Positions 25,136 to 33,880 of a stretch of 64,000 nt of DNA are shown here, piece by piece. The notes below the pieces were generated by a model. That model made no database searches. It saw only the letters and a program-made list of their open reading frames with translations, and was not told the DNA's origin. The translations under genes were made by a program, and so were the position numbers. The stretch comes from Streptomyces sp. A2-16. GTDB lineage: Bacteria > Actinomycetota > Actinomycetes > Streptomycetales > Streptomycetaceae. The stretch spans positions 1,116,001-1,180,000 of the forward strand of contig NZ_CP063808.1 of NCBI RefSeq assembly GCF_018128905.1. The letters run 5' to 3'. Each line of letters begins with the position of its first letter. Position 1 is the first letter of the stretch.

Positions 25136-26731
25136 ATGCGCACGTTGCGCTCCATGCGCAGACGCACATCGTTCCTTCTGGCACTGCTCCTGGTCGTCGC
25201 CGGTGTCTCGGGCGCCGCCGTACTGGTCCAGACCCACCGCTCAAGCGACACCGGCATCAACGAAACCACGACCGCCGCCGTCGCCGACCACACCATCACC
25301 CTGCAGAACCGCACCGACAGCCGTATCTGGGTCGGCAGCGAGGTCAACGCCGACGGCTCGGCCGCGCTCACCGGGCTGCCGACGCTGGACCCGGGGCAGT
25401 CCGCCACGGTCGGCATCCCCGAGCACGAGGGCGCCGGGCACTGGCGCGGTACCTTCTTCGCCCGCCAGGGCTGCACCGGCGACAGCGGCAGCACGTTCCA
25501 CTGTGCCGTCGGTGACTGCGGACCGTACGCCGACCGCTGTTCCCTCGGTCAACAGCCCACCGGACTTGCCGAGTTCAACTTCGACCCGGCCGACTCCGCG
25601 GCTCCCTGGTACGACGTCAGCTACGTGGACGCCGTGGCCGCCGCGGTCACCATCACGCCGAACGACGTCTCACTGCCCGCGAGCGGCGAGTGTGCGGTGG
25701 CGGGGTGCGTCGAGGATCTGCTGTCCGCCTGCCCGGCCGACAACCTGACCAAGGACGCGGGCACCGGGCAGCCGCTGGTGTGCGTCAATCCGAACCGGGA
25801 TGCGAAGACCCCGTACAGCGACATGGTCAACCAGAAGTGCCCCACGGCGTACGCCTGGTCCAAGCAGGACGCCGAGCCGGGCAACAAGGTCATGTACCAG
25901 TGCACCAAGTGCAGCGGCCTGACCGTCGCCTTCGGAACCGGCAGCACCGCCCCGGCCGGCCCCGCCACCACCGCCCCCGCCACCACCCAGGTCACCACTG
26001 CCGCCTCGGCCCGCAAGGGCGTCAGTCTCAACCCCGTCGACGGTGCCTCCCAGGCGCTGGCCGAGTCCGGCGCGTCCTGGTACTTCAACTGGGCCTCCTC
26101 CACCGGCGCGGTCACCAAGCCGGACGGCGTGGACTACGTCCCGATGATCTGGGGCCCCGGCTCGGTCACCGACGCCGAACTGGGCGCGGCGGCCAGTCAG
26201 GGCAAGGAGTTGCTCGGCTTCAACGAGCCCGACAACGGCGGGCAGTCCAACATGACGCCCGAGCAAGCCCTGGACCTCTGGCCCCGGTTGGAGTCCACCG
26301 GTCTGCGCCTGGGCGCACCCGCGGTCGCCTCCGGCGCCGATGTCGCCGGAGGCTGGCTGGACCGTTTCATGCAGGGAGCCTCCGCCCGCGGCCTGCGCGT
26401 CGACTTCATTCCCCTGCACTGGTACGGCGCCGACTTCGGCCCCGACGCCGCCAACCAGCTGCGCGGCTACCTGCAGGCCGTCCGGGACCGCTATCACAAG
26501 CCGATCTGGCTGACCGAGTACGGGCTGATCGACTTCTCCCAGGGTGCTCCCCGTTACCCCAGTGAGCAGGAGCAGACCGACTTCATCAAGTCATCGGCGC
26601 AGATGCTGGACGGCCTGGACTTCGTCGAGCGCTACGCGTGGTTCACGTTGTCCACGCAGACCAGCCCGACCGGCCTCTACGACGGCACGACCGCCAACGC
26701 CAGCGGCCGGGTCTACCACGATGTGAGCTGA
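25136..26731 (+). CDS. secreted thaumatin-like / GH128 (Asl1-like) glycosidase fusion
   Basis: This 531-residue protein has a signal or anchor segment (RRRTSFLLALLLVVAGVSGAA), a thaumatin-like domain (about 48-275; HTITLQNRTDSRIWVGSE, many Cys, GSTFHCAVGDCG, AEFNFD), a Thr/Ala/Pro linker (about 276-295) and a GH128-type barrel (about 298-531). In the barrel GFNEPDNGG supplies the likely acid Glu and WLTEYGL the nucleophile. Both families bind or cut beta-1,3-glucan, so an action on fungal cell walls is the natural reading. Upstream it has a TGAACC-type promoter shared with the secretion-like genes. ATG 25154 is an alternative start. Confidence 0.85.
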   Translation: MRTLRSMRRRTSFLLALLLVVAGVSGAAVLVQTHRSSDTGINETTTAAVADHTITLQNRTDSRIWVGSEVNADGSAALTGLPTLDPGQSATVGIPEHEGAGHWRGTFFARQGCTGDSGSTFHCAVGDCGPYADRCSLGQQPTGLAEFNFDPADSAAPWYDVSYVDAVAAAVTITPNDVSLPASGECAVAGCVEDLLSACPADNLTKDAGTGQPLVCVNPNRDAKTPYSDMVNQKCPTAYAWSKQDAEPGNKVMYQCTKCSGLTVAFGTGSTAPAGPATTAPATTQVTTAASARKGVSLNPVDGASQALAESGASWYFNWASSTGAVTKPDGVDYVPMIWGPGSVTDAELGAAASQGKELLGFNEPDNGGQSNMTPEQALDLWPRLESTGLRLGAPAVASGADVAGGWLDRFMQGASARGLRVDFIPLHWYGADFGPDAANQLRGYLQAVRDRYHKPIWLTEYGLIDFSQGAPRYPSEQEQTDFIKSSAQMLDGLDFVERYAWFTLSTQTSPTGLYDGTTANASGRVYHDVS

Positions 26732-26741
26732 CCGGGTGCAG

Positions 26742-26777
26742 CCCGGCCGTGTCCCAGCCCCCGGGGTCACGGCCGGG
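26742..26777. terminator. hairpin between convergent genes
   Basis: CCCGGCCGTG (26742-26751) pairs with CACGGCCGGG (26768-26777). It lies between the stops of the thaumatin-GH128 gene and the second AfsR-like regulator. Confidence 0.65.
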
Positions 26778-26800
26778 TCGTGATCGATCGGAGACCCGCG

Positions 26801-29710
26801 TCAGGCACCCCGCCCCGCCGTAGCACCCTGCACGTCGGAGTCGGGCGGACCGTCCTCCGGTCGGTCGAGTCGCTCGCGGATCTTCTCGGCGTCCTGATGG
26901 TCGAACTCCACGAAGATCGCCAGTGCCTGCCGCCAGCTGTCGCGGGCGGCCTCCGGTTCACCGGCCGCCAGTTGGGCGTCACCCAGGTTGCCCAGAGTGT
27001 GACCCTCTCCCCACCGGTTGCCGATGTCCCGGTGCGTTCTGAGCGCCTGGTGGTAGTACTCGACGGCGTCGTCGTAACGGTGGCGCCGGCGTTGGGTCGT
27101 GCCGAGGATGTCGAGGGCGACGCCTTCGACCCAGCGGTTGCCGTTGGCGCGCAGGAGGTCCAGGGCCTGCTCCAGGCAGCCGACGGCCTCGTCGAGCCGG
27201 CCGAGCTGCTGGTAGACGTCGCCCAGGTTGCACAGGGAGATTCCCTCCCCCCAGACGCTGCCGGTGGCCCGTTCGTTCGCCAGCCCCCGGCGGATGTACT
27301 CGACGGCCTTGTCGAGCCGGCCGGACTGCAGATACGCGTCGCCCAGGTTGCTCACGGCCGACCTTCTGCCTTCCGTGTCCCCGATCTCTCGGTAGGCGAC
27401 CATCGCCTGGGAGATGTGGTCGATGGCCTCGTCGAGCCGGCCCGAGCAGCGCAGCGCGGCGGCCAGGTCCGCGAGACCCTGCGCCTCGCCCCGGCGGTCG
27501 TCGTCCGCGCGGGCGGCGGCCAGTCCCGTCCGCGCGGTGTCGACCCAGTCGTGCGTGTGGCTTCGAAGGTAGAAGAACCCCCACAGGACCGCAGGCAGTC
27601 GCCACGCGATACCCGGCAGGCCGGACCCGGCTGCCTGGTGCACCGCGGAGACCAGGTTGGCCCGTTCGGTCTCGCACCAGTCCAGAGCCTGGTCGTGCGT
27701 CCTGAACTCCAGGGGCCGGCACCGGGCCGGCGGCGGTTCCAGGCTGATCCGGCGACGCTGCGGGGTGATGTGCGGGTAGGCGGCGTCAGCGGTGTGCAGG
27801 TACCAGGCGAGCAGCCGCTCCACGGCCCGCTTCCGCTCCAGCGGCGTCTCCTCGGCGCGTACGCGTTCGGTGGCGTAGACGCGCAGCAGGTCGTGCAGGG
27901 TGTAGCGGCCAGGGAAGTACTCGGTGAGCAGATGGGCGCGGGTGAGCTCGACGAGCAGACCGCGGGCCTCCCGCAGGGGGAGCCCGGCCAGGGCGGCGGC
28001 CGCGGGCGCGGAGATGTCGGGTCCGGAGTGCATGCCCAGCAGGCGGAACAGGCGGGTGGCCGGGGCGGACACCGCCTTGTACGACCAGGAGAAGACGGCC
28101 CGTACGTCGGTGGTGATGTCGTCGCCGCCGGCGAAGGCGTCGAGGCTGCCGTGGCTGTCGCGCAGTTCCTCGGCGATGGCACTGAGCGGGAAGTCGGGGT
28201 GGGCGACGGCGTGGGCGGCGACGATGGCCAGCGCCAGTGGCAGCCGGGCGCACCGGGTGATGATCTCGTCCGCCGCCTGTGGTTCCGCCGCCGGCCGGGC
28301 GGTGCCGAGACGGCGCGTCAGGAGGTCGTGTGCCTCGGCGGGCGTCAACTGGTCCAGGGTCAGCGGATGCGCCCCTTCGGCGGCGACCAGGCCGGTGAGC
28401 TGGTTGCGGCCGGTGACGATGACCAGGCAGCCGGGGGACCCGGGCAGCAGCGGGCGGACCTGTTCGGTGTCGCGGGCGTTGTCGAGGAGGACCAGCATCC
28501 GCCGCCGGGCGAGCATGCTGCGATAGAGCGCCGTCTGGGCGTCGAGGCCGGCGGGGATCCGCATCGGCGGGACACCGAGCGCGCCGAGGAAGGCGCGGAT
28601 GGCCTCGTCCGGCGTCACGAGCGAGCCGGTCGGATCGAAGCCGCGCAGATTGACGTAGAGCTGTCCGTCGGGGAAGCGGTCGGCTATCTCGTGCGCCCAG
28701 TGGACGGCCAGGGTGGTCTTGCCGATGCCGGCCATACCGCCGATCGCACTGATCACCACGGTGGCCGGGGCGCCACCCTGCTCGGGCAACAGGGCCCGGA
28801 TCTTGTCGAGTTCGGCGGATCGACCGACGAACGTCGGCAGGTCTGCGGGAAGTTGTGCCGGGCGGGCCGCGTGTAAGACGGGCGGGGAGGCGGGGGACAC
28901 CGGGGGAGCCGGCCCGTCGGGCGGGCGGGGGTCCAGGGTCGTGTCGGCCGCCAGTATGCGGTCGTGCAGATCCCGCAGCGGCGCGCCGGGTTCGATGCCC
29001 AGTTCGGCCACCAGGGTGCTTCGCGTACTGCGATAGGCGGCCAGTGCCTCGGCCTGCCTCCCGGACCGGTAGAGCGCCAGCATGAGCAGTCGGCACAGTT
29101 GCTCCCGCAGCGGGTACTTGCCGGTCAACGAGCTCAGTTCGGCGATCACTTCGCCGTGGCGTCCACGTTCGACTTCGATGTCCAGCCAGGTCTCCAGCGT
29201 GGCCAGTCGCTCCTCGTTCAGCCGGGAGCCCTCGGACTCGGCCAGGGGGCCGGGGAGACCGCCCAGTGCCGCTCCCTGCCACTCGTCGAGCGCTGCGCGC
29301 AGCAACTCCGCGGCGGCGGACAGCTCCCCGGCGGCGCGCAGCTTCCTCGCCTCCGTGACCCGCTGCTCGAACACGGCGAGATCGAGTCCGTCCTCCGGCA
29401 GACGTATCAGGTACCCGTCCCCGACCGACACGACCATCGGTCGGGTCTCGGCCGCCTCCGGTCCTGGCTCGAGCACCTTGCGCAGGCGTGACACATAGGT
29501 CCGAAGGACGGACACGGCAGCCGTCGGCTGCTCCTCCCCCCAGACCGCGTCGAGGAGTTCGGCGAGTGCGACAGCGCGTCCCCGTCGCAACAACAGCGTC
29601 GCCAGGACGGCCCGCTGCTGTGGCGAACCGAGGTCCAGTTCCTGTTCACCCCGCCATGCCCGGACCGGCCCGAGCACGGCGAAGCGCACGCAGTTCTTGT
29701 AGCCGCTCAC
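26801..29710 (-). CDS. AfsR/SARP-family regulator with NB-ARC and TPR domains (copy 2)
   Basis: This 969-residue protein has a winged-helix DNA-binding domain (about 5-95, VRFAVLGPVRAWRGEQELDL), a transcriptional activation domain (about 105-250), an NB-ARC domain with P-loop GGMAGIGKTT near residue 325, and TPRs (about 690-950) with repeated NLGDAYLQSGRLDKAVEY-like units. Codon 279 is TTA (28876-28874 on the minus strand), so expression probably depends on bldA. GTG 29710 directly follows AAGGG; GTG 29689 is the alternative. It is paralogous to the protein at 2974 along its whole length, and the two flank the island. Confidence 0.88.
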   Translation of the reverse strand: MSGYKNCVRFAVLGPVRAWRGEQELDLGSPQQRAVLATLLLRRGRAVALAELLDAVWGEEQPTAAVSVLRTYVSRLRKVLEPGPEAAETRPMVVSVGDGYLIRLPEDGLDLAVFEQRVTEARKLRAAGELSAAAELLRAALDEWQGAALGGLPGPLAESEGSRLNEERLATLETWLDIEVERGRHGEVIAELSSLTGKYPLREQLCRLLMLALYRSGRQAEALAAYRSTRSTLVAELGIEPGAPLRDLHDRILAADTTLDPRPPDGPAPPVSPASPPVLHAARPAQLPADLPTFVGRSAELDKIRALLPEQGGAPATVVISAIGGMAGIGKTTLAVHWAHEIADRFPDGQLYVNLRGFDPTGSLVTPDEAIRAFLGALGVPPMRIPAGLDAQTALYRSMLARRRMLVLLDNARDTEQVRPLLPGSPGCLVIVTGRNQLTGLVAAEGAHPLTLDQLTPAEAHDLLTRRLGTARPAAEPQAADEIITRCARLPLALAIVAAHAVAHPDFPLSAIAEELRDSHGSLDAFAGGDDITTDVRAVFSWSYKAVSAPATRLFRLLGMHSGPDISAPAAAALAGLPLREARGLLVELTRAHLLTEYFPGRYTLHDLLRVYATERVRAEETPLERKRAVERLLAWYLHTADAAYPHITPQRRRISLEPPPARCRPLEFRTHDQALDWCETERANLVSAVHQAAGSGLPGIAWRLPAVLWGFFYLRSHTHDWVDTARTGLAAARADDDRRGEAQGLADLAAALRCSGRLDEAIDHISQAMVAYREIGDTEGRRSAVSNLGDAYLQSGRLDKAVEYIRRGLANERATGSVWGEGISLCNLGDVYQQLGRLDEAVGCLEQALDLLRANGNRWVEGVALDILGTTQRRRHRYDDAVEYYHQALRTHRDIGNRWGEGHTLGNLGDAQLAAGEPEAARDSWRQALAIFVEFDHQDAEKIRERLDRPEDGPPDSDVQGATAGRGA

Positions 29711-29803
29711 CCCTTGACTGTACTCAACAGCATTTCCACCAGAGCCATCTGACGGAGCGTGCCCCTCCCGTTCCGGTCGTCGCTGCCCTGTCGGCTCAGG
29801 AGT

Positions 29804-29830
29804 TGAACCGTTCCCGTGCGGCGCCCGTTG
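29804..29830 (+). promoter_or_regulatory. ECF-type promoter, TGAACC-N16-CGTTG
   Basis: TGAACC (29804-29809) and CGTTG (29826-29830) are 16 bp apart, 72 bp before the ChW protein gene. It is the most distal member of the set. Confidence 0.65.
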
Positions 29831-29901
29831 CGATAGCCGGGGACCGTCACGGCGTTCCCTACCGGGTCCATGCGGCCGGGAAGCGTCAGAAAGGAAAAGC
29901 C

Positions 29902-31458
29902 ATGAGCCGGGGTGAAGAGACGGACGAGCGGACCACGGGGGACGACCACGCCGTGTCCGGGGAACCAGTGGGTCTCGGTAAGGCGGAATCCGCCGGGGAC
30001 GTGTCCGAGCCCGCCCCACGCCACGCGGTGGTCATCTCCGGGGACGGCTCGGCCGCCATCGACGGCGAACCCGTACCGGTGACTGAGGGAGCGGCGGTCG
30101 ACGCCGCGATCCTCGACACACTGCACGGGTACGCACGCGACCGGAACACCACCGTGACGGCGACCATCTCCGATCCCTCGGCGGGGTACGTGGCGTTCGT
30201 CGAGGTCGCCCCCGACGGTTCCAGCAGCCTTCTGGAGCAGCAGCAGGAGCAGGTGGTCGAGCCTGCCGAACACGCGCAGTCGTACGGACCCGTAGCGGGA
30301 ACCGGCCTTTCCGGAGCCGGAGCCGGAGCTGACGACGAAGATGACGTCGATCTCACCGAAGCCGACGATCTCGATCCCGCCGAAGCCGAAGCCGACGACG
30401 AATCCGACGACGAATCCGAATCCACCGACGGTGATGATGACGACGACTTCGACGTAGAGGCGTACACACTGGAGCAGCAGCGGCAGCGCGGACTCACCTG
30501 GCCGCCCCCGCCCGCGCGCCTGGCCGCCCGACCGAGCTCGAGGGTCGCCCCGGGGAACGGATCACGTCAGTCGGACGACGAGTACGGGTCGCCCGGTCTG
30601 CTCCACAAGCCGCTGGTCGTCGGGCCGGTGGCCCTCGGCGTGGCCGCCCTCGTCATCGTTCCGCTGGTGGTCCTGGGCAGTGGTGCGTCGGACGACGGAG
30701 GGCACCAGAAGCAGGCTGCGCGTTCGAGCGCCGAGACGAGCGGAATTCCTCAGGCCGAGGCGGCGGCGCCGACCGCCTCCTCTTCCGCGAGCAGACTGCC
30801 CCCACTGCCCAGCGTGACAGTCACCTCGCCGTCGGCCGGGCCGAAGGCCTCGAAGAGCGCGAAGGCCCCGAAGAGCGGGGGAGGGGTGGGAGGGGTGGGA
30901 GGGGTGGGAGGTGTCACGGTCACCGTGACGGCGAAGCCCCCGCGGGCCACCGTGACCGCGAAGCCCCGGCAGGACACCGCCGCCACCGCTGTGAACCGGC
31001 TCCACCGCAACGACCCGTCCGGGCGGCACATCTGCTATCGCGCATACCTCTCGGGACAGGGCTGGCAGAAGCCGGTGTGCGACGGCACGCTGGCCGGAAC
31101 GACGAGCGGAAGCCATCCGATCAAGGCCCTCAACATCGCGGTGCACGGCGGCGACGGCTCGTCCGCCAACGCCTTCGTGCACGACGCCCGGTCGACCGAC
31201 GGCCGGGGCAAGTGGGCACCGCAGTGGACCGCCGTCATCGGCGACGGCAAGGACAACTACATCGGCAGCACGAAGTCGAGCGCCCCGTACATGACGGGCT
31301 TCGCCATCAACATCGGCAGCGGCCACGTCTGCCGCACCGCCAAAGTCCACGGCTACGACTGGGGCAGTTCGGATTGCGCCGACCCGCGCCCCGGCTTCAT
31401 CTTCGGTGGCGCCCTTGAGAACACGCGCTGGCTCGAAGCCGTCAAGCTCTGGGTGTGA
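29902..31458 (+). CDS. bitopic wall-associated protein with C-terminal ChW (hydrophobic-W) repeats
   Basis: This 518-residue protein starts with a domain (about residues 33-110; AVVISGDGSAAIDGEPVPV, FVEVAPDGSSSLL) shared with the N-terminus of the protein at 6699-7589. An acidic Asp/Glu-rich stretch (about 140-185), one membrane segment (about 238-258, VVGPVALGVAALVIVPLVVL) and a Ser/Pro/Lys linker with short GGVGGV repeats follow. The C-terminus (about 365-518) has ChW-type repeats: YRAYLSGQGWQKPVCDGTLAG and WAPQWTAVIGDG. ChW domains occur in secreted proteins of Gram-positives and may bind wall or protein ligands. Topology puts the shared domain inside the cell. AAAGGA precedes ATG 29902. 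Confidence 0.8.
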   Translation: MSRGEETDERTTGDDHAVSGEPVGLGKAESAGDVSEPAPRHAVVISGDGSAAIDGEPVPVTEGAAVDAAILDTLHGYARDRNTTVTATISDPSAGYVAFVEVAPDGSSSLLEQQQEQVVEPAEHAQSYGPVAGTGLSGAGAGADDEDDVDLTEADDLDPAEAEADDESDDESESTDGDDDDDFDVEAYTLEQQRQRGLTWPPPPARLAARPSSRVAPGNGSRQSDDEYGSPGLLHKPLVVGPVALGVAALVIVPLVVLGSGASDDGGHQKQAARSSAETSGIPQAEAAAPTASSSASRLPPLPSVTVTSPSAGPKASKSAKAPKSGGGVGGVGGVGGVTVTVTAKPPRATVTAKPRQDTAATAVNRLHRNDPSGRHICYRAYLSGQGWQKPVCDGTLAGTTSGSHPIKALNIAVHGGDGSSANAFVHDARSTDGRGKWAPQWTAVIGDGKDNYIGSTKSSAPYMTGFAINIGSGHVCRTAKVHGYDWGSSDCADPRPGFIFGGALENTRWLEAVKLWV

Positions 31459-31600
31459 ACGGGATGAACCGCAGGGGGTGGTGGACAGGCGCCGACGGAG
31501 GGGTGCGCATCGACATCGACCAGGCGTACATCGGGAAGCCCGGCAGAGGCCGCCCACGTGGGCTCGCACCGCCCCGGGTCACAGCGACGCGCACCGCGGA

Positions 31601-31644
31601 GACGGCCGGGGCCGCCACCCCCCACAGGAGAGGCCCCGGCCGTC
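31601..31644 (+). terminator. hairpin downstream of ChW protein gene
   Basis: GACGGCCGGGGCC (31601-31613) pairs with GGCCCCGGCCGTC (31632-31644) around an 18-nt loop, about 140 bp after the stop. Confidence 0.65.
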
Positions 31645-31907
31645 GCGCGGCACGGGCCGCGCGGCGGCCCGTACTTTCTTCAGCGCCATGAGTGCGGTTT
31701 CTGTCACACCCCGTCGGACCCGCCCTCGGATCACGAGGTCGTTGCATTTTGTACGGACATGGACGAGCAGCGGTTTCAGGTCGTAACGTGCCTTTCGCGC
31801 CGGGCGCGGAAGTTGAATGATCAACGCGATTCTCGAACGATCACCACAACCCCTCGACGGCTCGAAGCGGCGACCATCGATCGCGACCACGTATTGAGGA
31901 TTCACGG

Positions 31908-32570
31908 GTGCTGGGGGACGACGCGGAGTTGACTGCCGCGGTGCTTGCGGCACAGGACGGGGACGAGACCGCGTTCCGGACTGTGTACCGCGCGGTGCAC
32001 CCGCGGCTGCTCGGATACGTCCGGACGCTGGTCGGTGATCCGGACGCCGAGGACGTGGCCTCCGAGGCCTGGCTCCAGATAGCCCGTGACCTGGACCGCT
32101 TCGACGGGGACGCCGACCGCTTCCGCGGCTGGGCCGCCCGGATAGCCCGCAACCGCGCCCTCGACCACATCCGGATGCGCGGCCGCCGCCCCGCCATCGG
32201 CGGCGACGAGACCGAGCTGACCGGGAAGCCCGCCGAGTCGGACACCGCGGGCGAGGCCATCGAGGCGCTGGCCACCGACACCACCCTCTCGCTCATCGCC
32301 CGGCTGCCCCAGGACCAGGCCGAGGCCGTGGTGCTGCGCGTGGTGGTCGGCCTGGACGCCAAGACCGCCGCCGAGACCCTCGGCAAGCGTCCCGGCGCGG
32401 TACGGACGGCCGCGCACCGGGGTCTGAAGCGGCTCGCCGAGCTCCTCGGCGAGGATCCGGAATCGGCCGGTGTGCTCGACGCCATGCCGCCGCAGCGAGA
32501 ACCGCAGAACAGCGCGGTGACGTCCGCGAGTGTGACGCATATGCGTCCGCGGACGCAGAAGGACATGTGA
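31908..32570 (+). CDS. ECF RNA polymerase sigma factor (copy 2)
   Basis: This 220-residue sigma factor has region 2 (about 8-75, EDVASEAWLQIARDLDRF, RIARNRALDHIRMR) and region 4 (about 120-175, LPQDQAEAVVLRVVVGLD, LGKRPGAVRTAAHRGLKRLA). It is closely similar to the factor at 1205. GTG 31908 is chosen for its TGAGGA site. The stop overlaps the start of its membrane partner, as for copy 1. The upstream region has a TTGA...TCAA palindrome near 31815 and an AT-richer stretch that may hold its promoter; no TGAACC-type element was seen. Confidence 0.88.
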   Translation: MLGDDAELTAAVLAAQDGDETAFRTVYRAVHPRLLGYVRTLVGDPDAEDVASEAWLQIARDLDRFDGDADRFRGWAARIARNRALDHIRMRGRRPAIGGDETELTGKPAESDTAGEAIEALATDTTLSLIARLPQDQAEAVVLRVVVGLDAKTAAETLGKRPGAVRTAAHRGLKRLAELLGEDPESAGVLDAMPPQREPQNSAVTSASVTHMRPRTQKDM

Positions 32571-33658
32571 TGGCCGACGAGAGCTACAGGTGGCTGGACC
32601 TCGAGACAGCGGAGCGTTTGCTGCGCGGCGAGTCACTGGAAGCTGTCGACGAGGCCGCCCGCGACCAGGCCGAACGGCTCGCGAAAACACTGGACGCGCT
32701 GACCGTGGAACCCGCGCCGACCAGCGACGGACTCCCCGGTGAGGAGGCCGCGCTGGCCGCGTTCCGCAAGGTGCGCGCGGAGCGCGCGGACGACTGGGTG
32801 AGCCCGCCCGCGCAGGGCCGGCACCGGACCGCGACGGCTGCCGTCGACGCCGGTCTCGTGCGGATCGGCGCCCCGGACGCGGGGGCCGGCCGTCCCCGTG
32901 GGCGGCGTCCCGCGCACCTCGCGCTGGCCGCCGTACTGGCCGTCGGGATGGCGGGCGGAGTGGTCGCAGCGGCCGGAATCGGAGTCCTGCCGCACCTCGG
33001 GGACGGCGAACCGGAACCCACGGCGTCGGTGTCGGCCGCCGCCACCCCGGACCGTTCGCTCGTCCCGCCCTCGACCCCGGCCCCCGAGGCCGTGCCCTCG
33101 CCCGGGGGTTCCCCCTCCGGTGGGGGCGGCTCGCGGGACACGGCGCGCGGCGACACCGGCTCGGCGCCCGACACGGGCGCCGAAAGGCGGGGTGCACGCC
33201 CCCGCGGCGACTGGAACGGCGCCGCCTCGGCCTGCCGGGACCTGCGCGACGGCAGGAAGCTGGACCCGACCCGCAGGCACTCCCTGGAGGGCGCGGCGGG
33301 CGGCAGCTCGCGGGTGTGGAAGTACTGCAAGGGCGTCCTGTCGGGCGCCGGCGCCCAGGGCGACCCCCAGTCCGCCCCCGACGCCCGCAAGGGCGACGGC
33401 AAGGGCGAGGACGCCGGCGACCACGAGGACGGCGACAAGAGCGGCCACGGCGGCCACGGCGGCCGCGACGGCCGCGACGGTCGGGACGGCCGCGACGACA
33501 AGAGCGGTCACCACGGCGACCGCGACGGCGGCCGGTTCACGTCCCCCCGCAAGAACCACCACGCCCCCGACGGCGGCACCTCCGGCGCCCCGCTCACCAT
33601 GATCCGGGCAACGATGTCACCGAACCCGGGACCGAGTCCGTCGTACAGCGCGCTCTGA
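32570..33658 (+). CDS. one-TM partner of ECF sigma factor (putative anti-sigma, copy 2)
   Basis: This 362-residue protein has an N-terminal helical region resembling anti-sigma domains (YRWLDLETAERLLRGESLEA, about 5-24), a membrane segment near residues 122-145, a Pro/Ser linker and an outer domain with CRDLRDG and, about 35 residues later, AAGG and YC. The Cys pattern is shared with the partner at 1792. The C-terminal 110 residues are Asp/Gly/Lys/His repeats (GRDGRDGRDG). ATG 32570 overlaps the sigma stop by one base; GTG 32567 is an alternative. It probably holds the sigma factor inactive at the membrane. Confidence 0.75.
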   Translation: MADESYRWLDLETAERLLRGESLEAVDEAARDQAERLAKTLDALTVEPAPTSDGLPGEEAALAAFRKVRAERADDWVSPPAQGRHRTATAAVDAGLVRIGAPDAGAGRPRGRRPAHLALAAVLAVGMAGGVVAAAGIGVLPHLGDGEPEPTASVSAAATPDRSLVPPSTPAPEAVPSPGGSPSGGGGSRDTARGDTGSAPDTGAERRGARPRGDWNGAASACRDLRDGRKLDPTRRHSLEGAAGGSSRVWKYCKGVLSGAGAQGDPQSAPDARKGDGKGEDAGDHEDGDKSGHGGHGGRDGRDGRDGRDDKSGHHGDRDGGRFTSPRKNHHAPDGGTSGAPLTMIRATMSPNPGPSPSYSAL

Positions 33659-33880
33659 GCCCTCCCCGCATCGCTGACCTGCGCTTTTCTCAGCCAGTGC
33701 GCTTTCGGTGCAGGTGGGTGTGACGTTTTCGGCCGCTGCGGCGCAGTACTGAGTGAGCCGACTGGTCATCGGCCGTCGCACAGAGCCGGGGTTCCCCCCG
33801 TACCTACGGCTCGTGCACCTGGCGCGGGCGGGACACGTTCCCCCGGTCCCGTCCGCGCCCCTAACTCCTCCTCGCGCACC

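Noticed and set aside
31465..31497. Another TGAACC near 31,473
   Set aside because: No CGTTG/CGTCG-type box at 16-17 bp and no gene follows at suitable distance, so it was not counted in the promoter set.
33400..33540. GAC/GGC-rich tandem repeats
   Set aside because: They encode the Gly/Arg/Asp low-complexity tail of the sigma partner and need no separate explanation.
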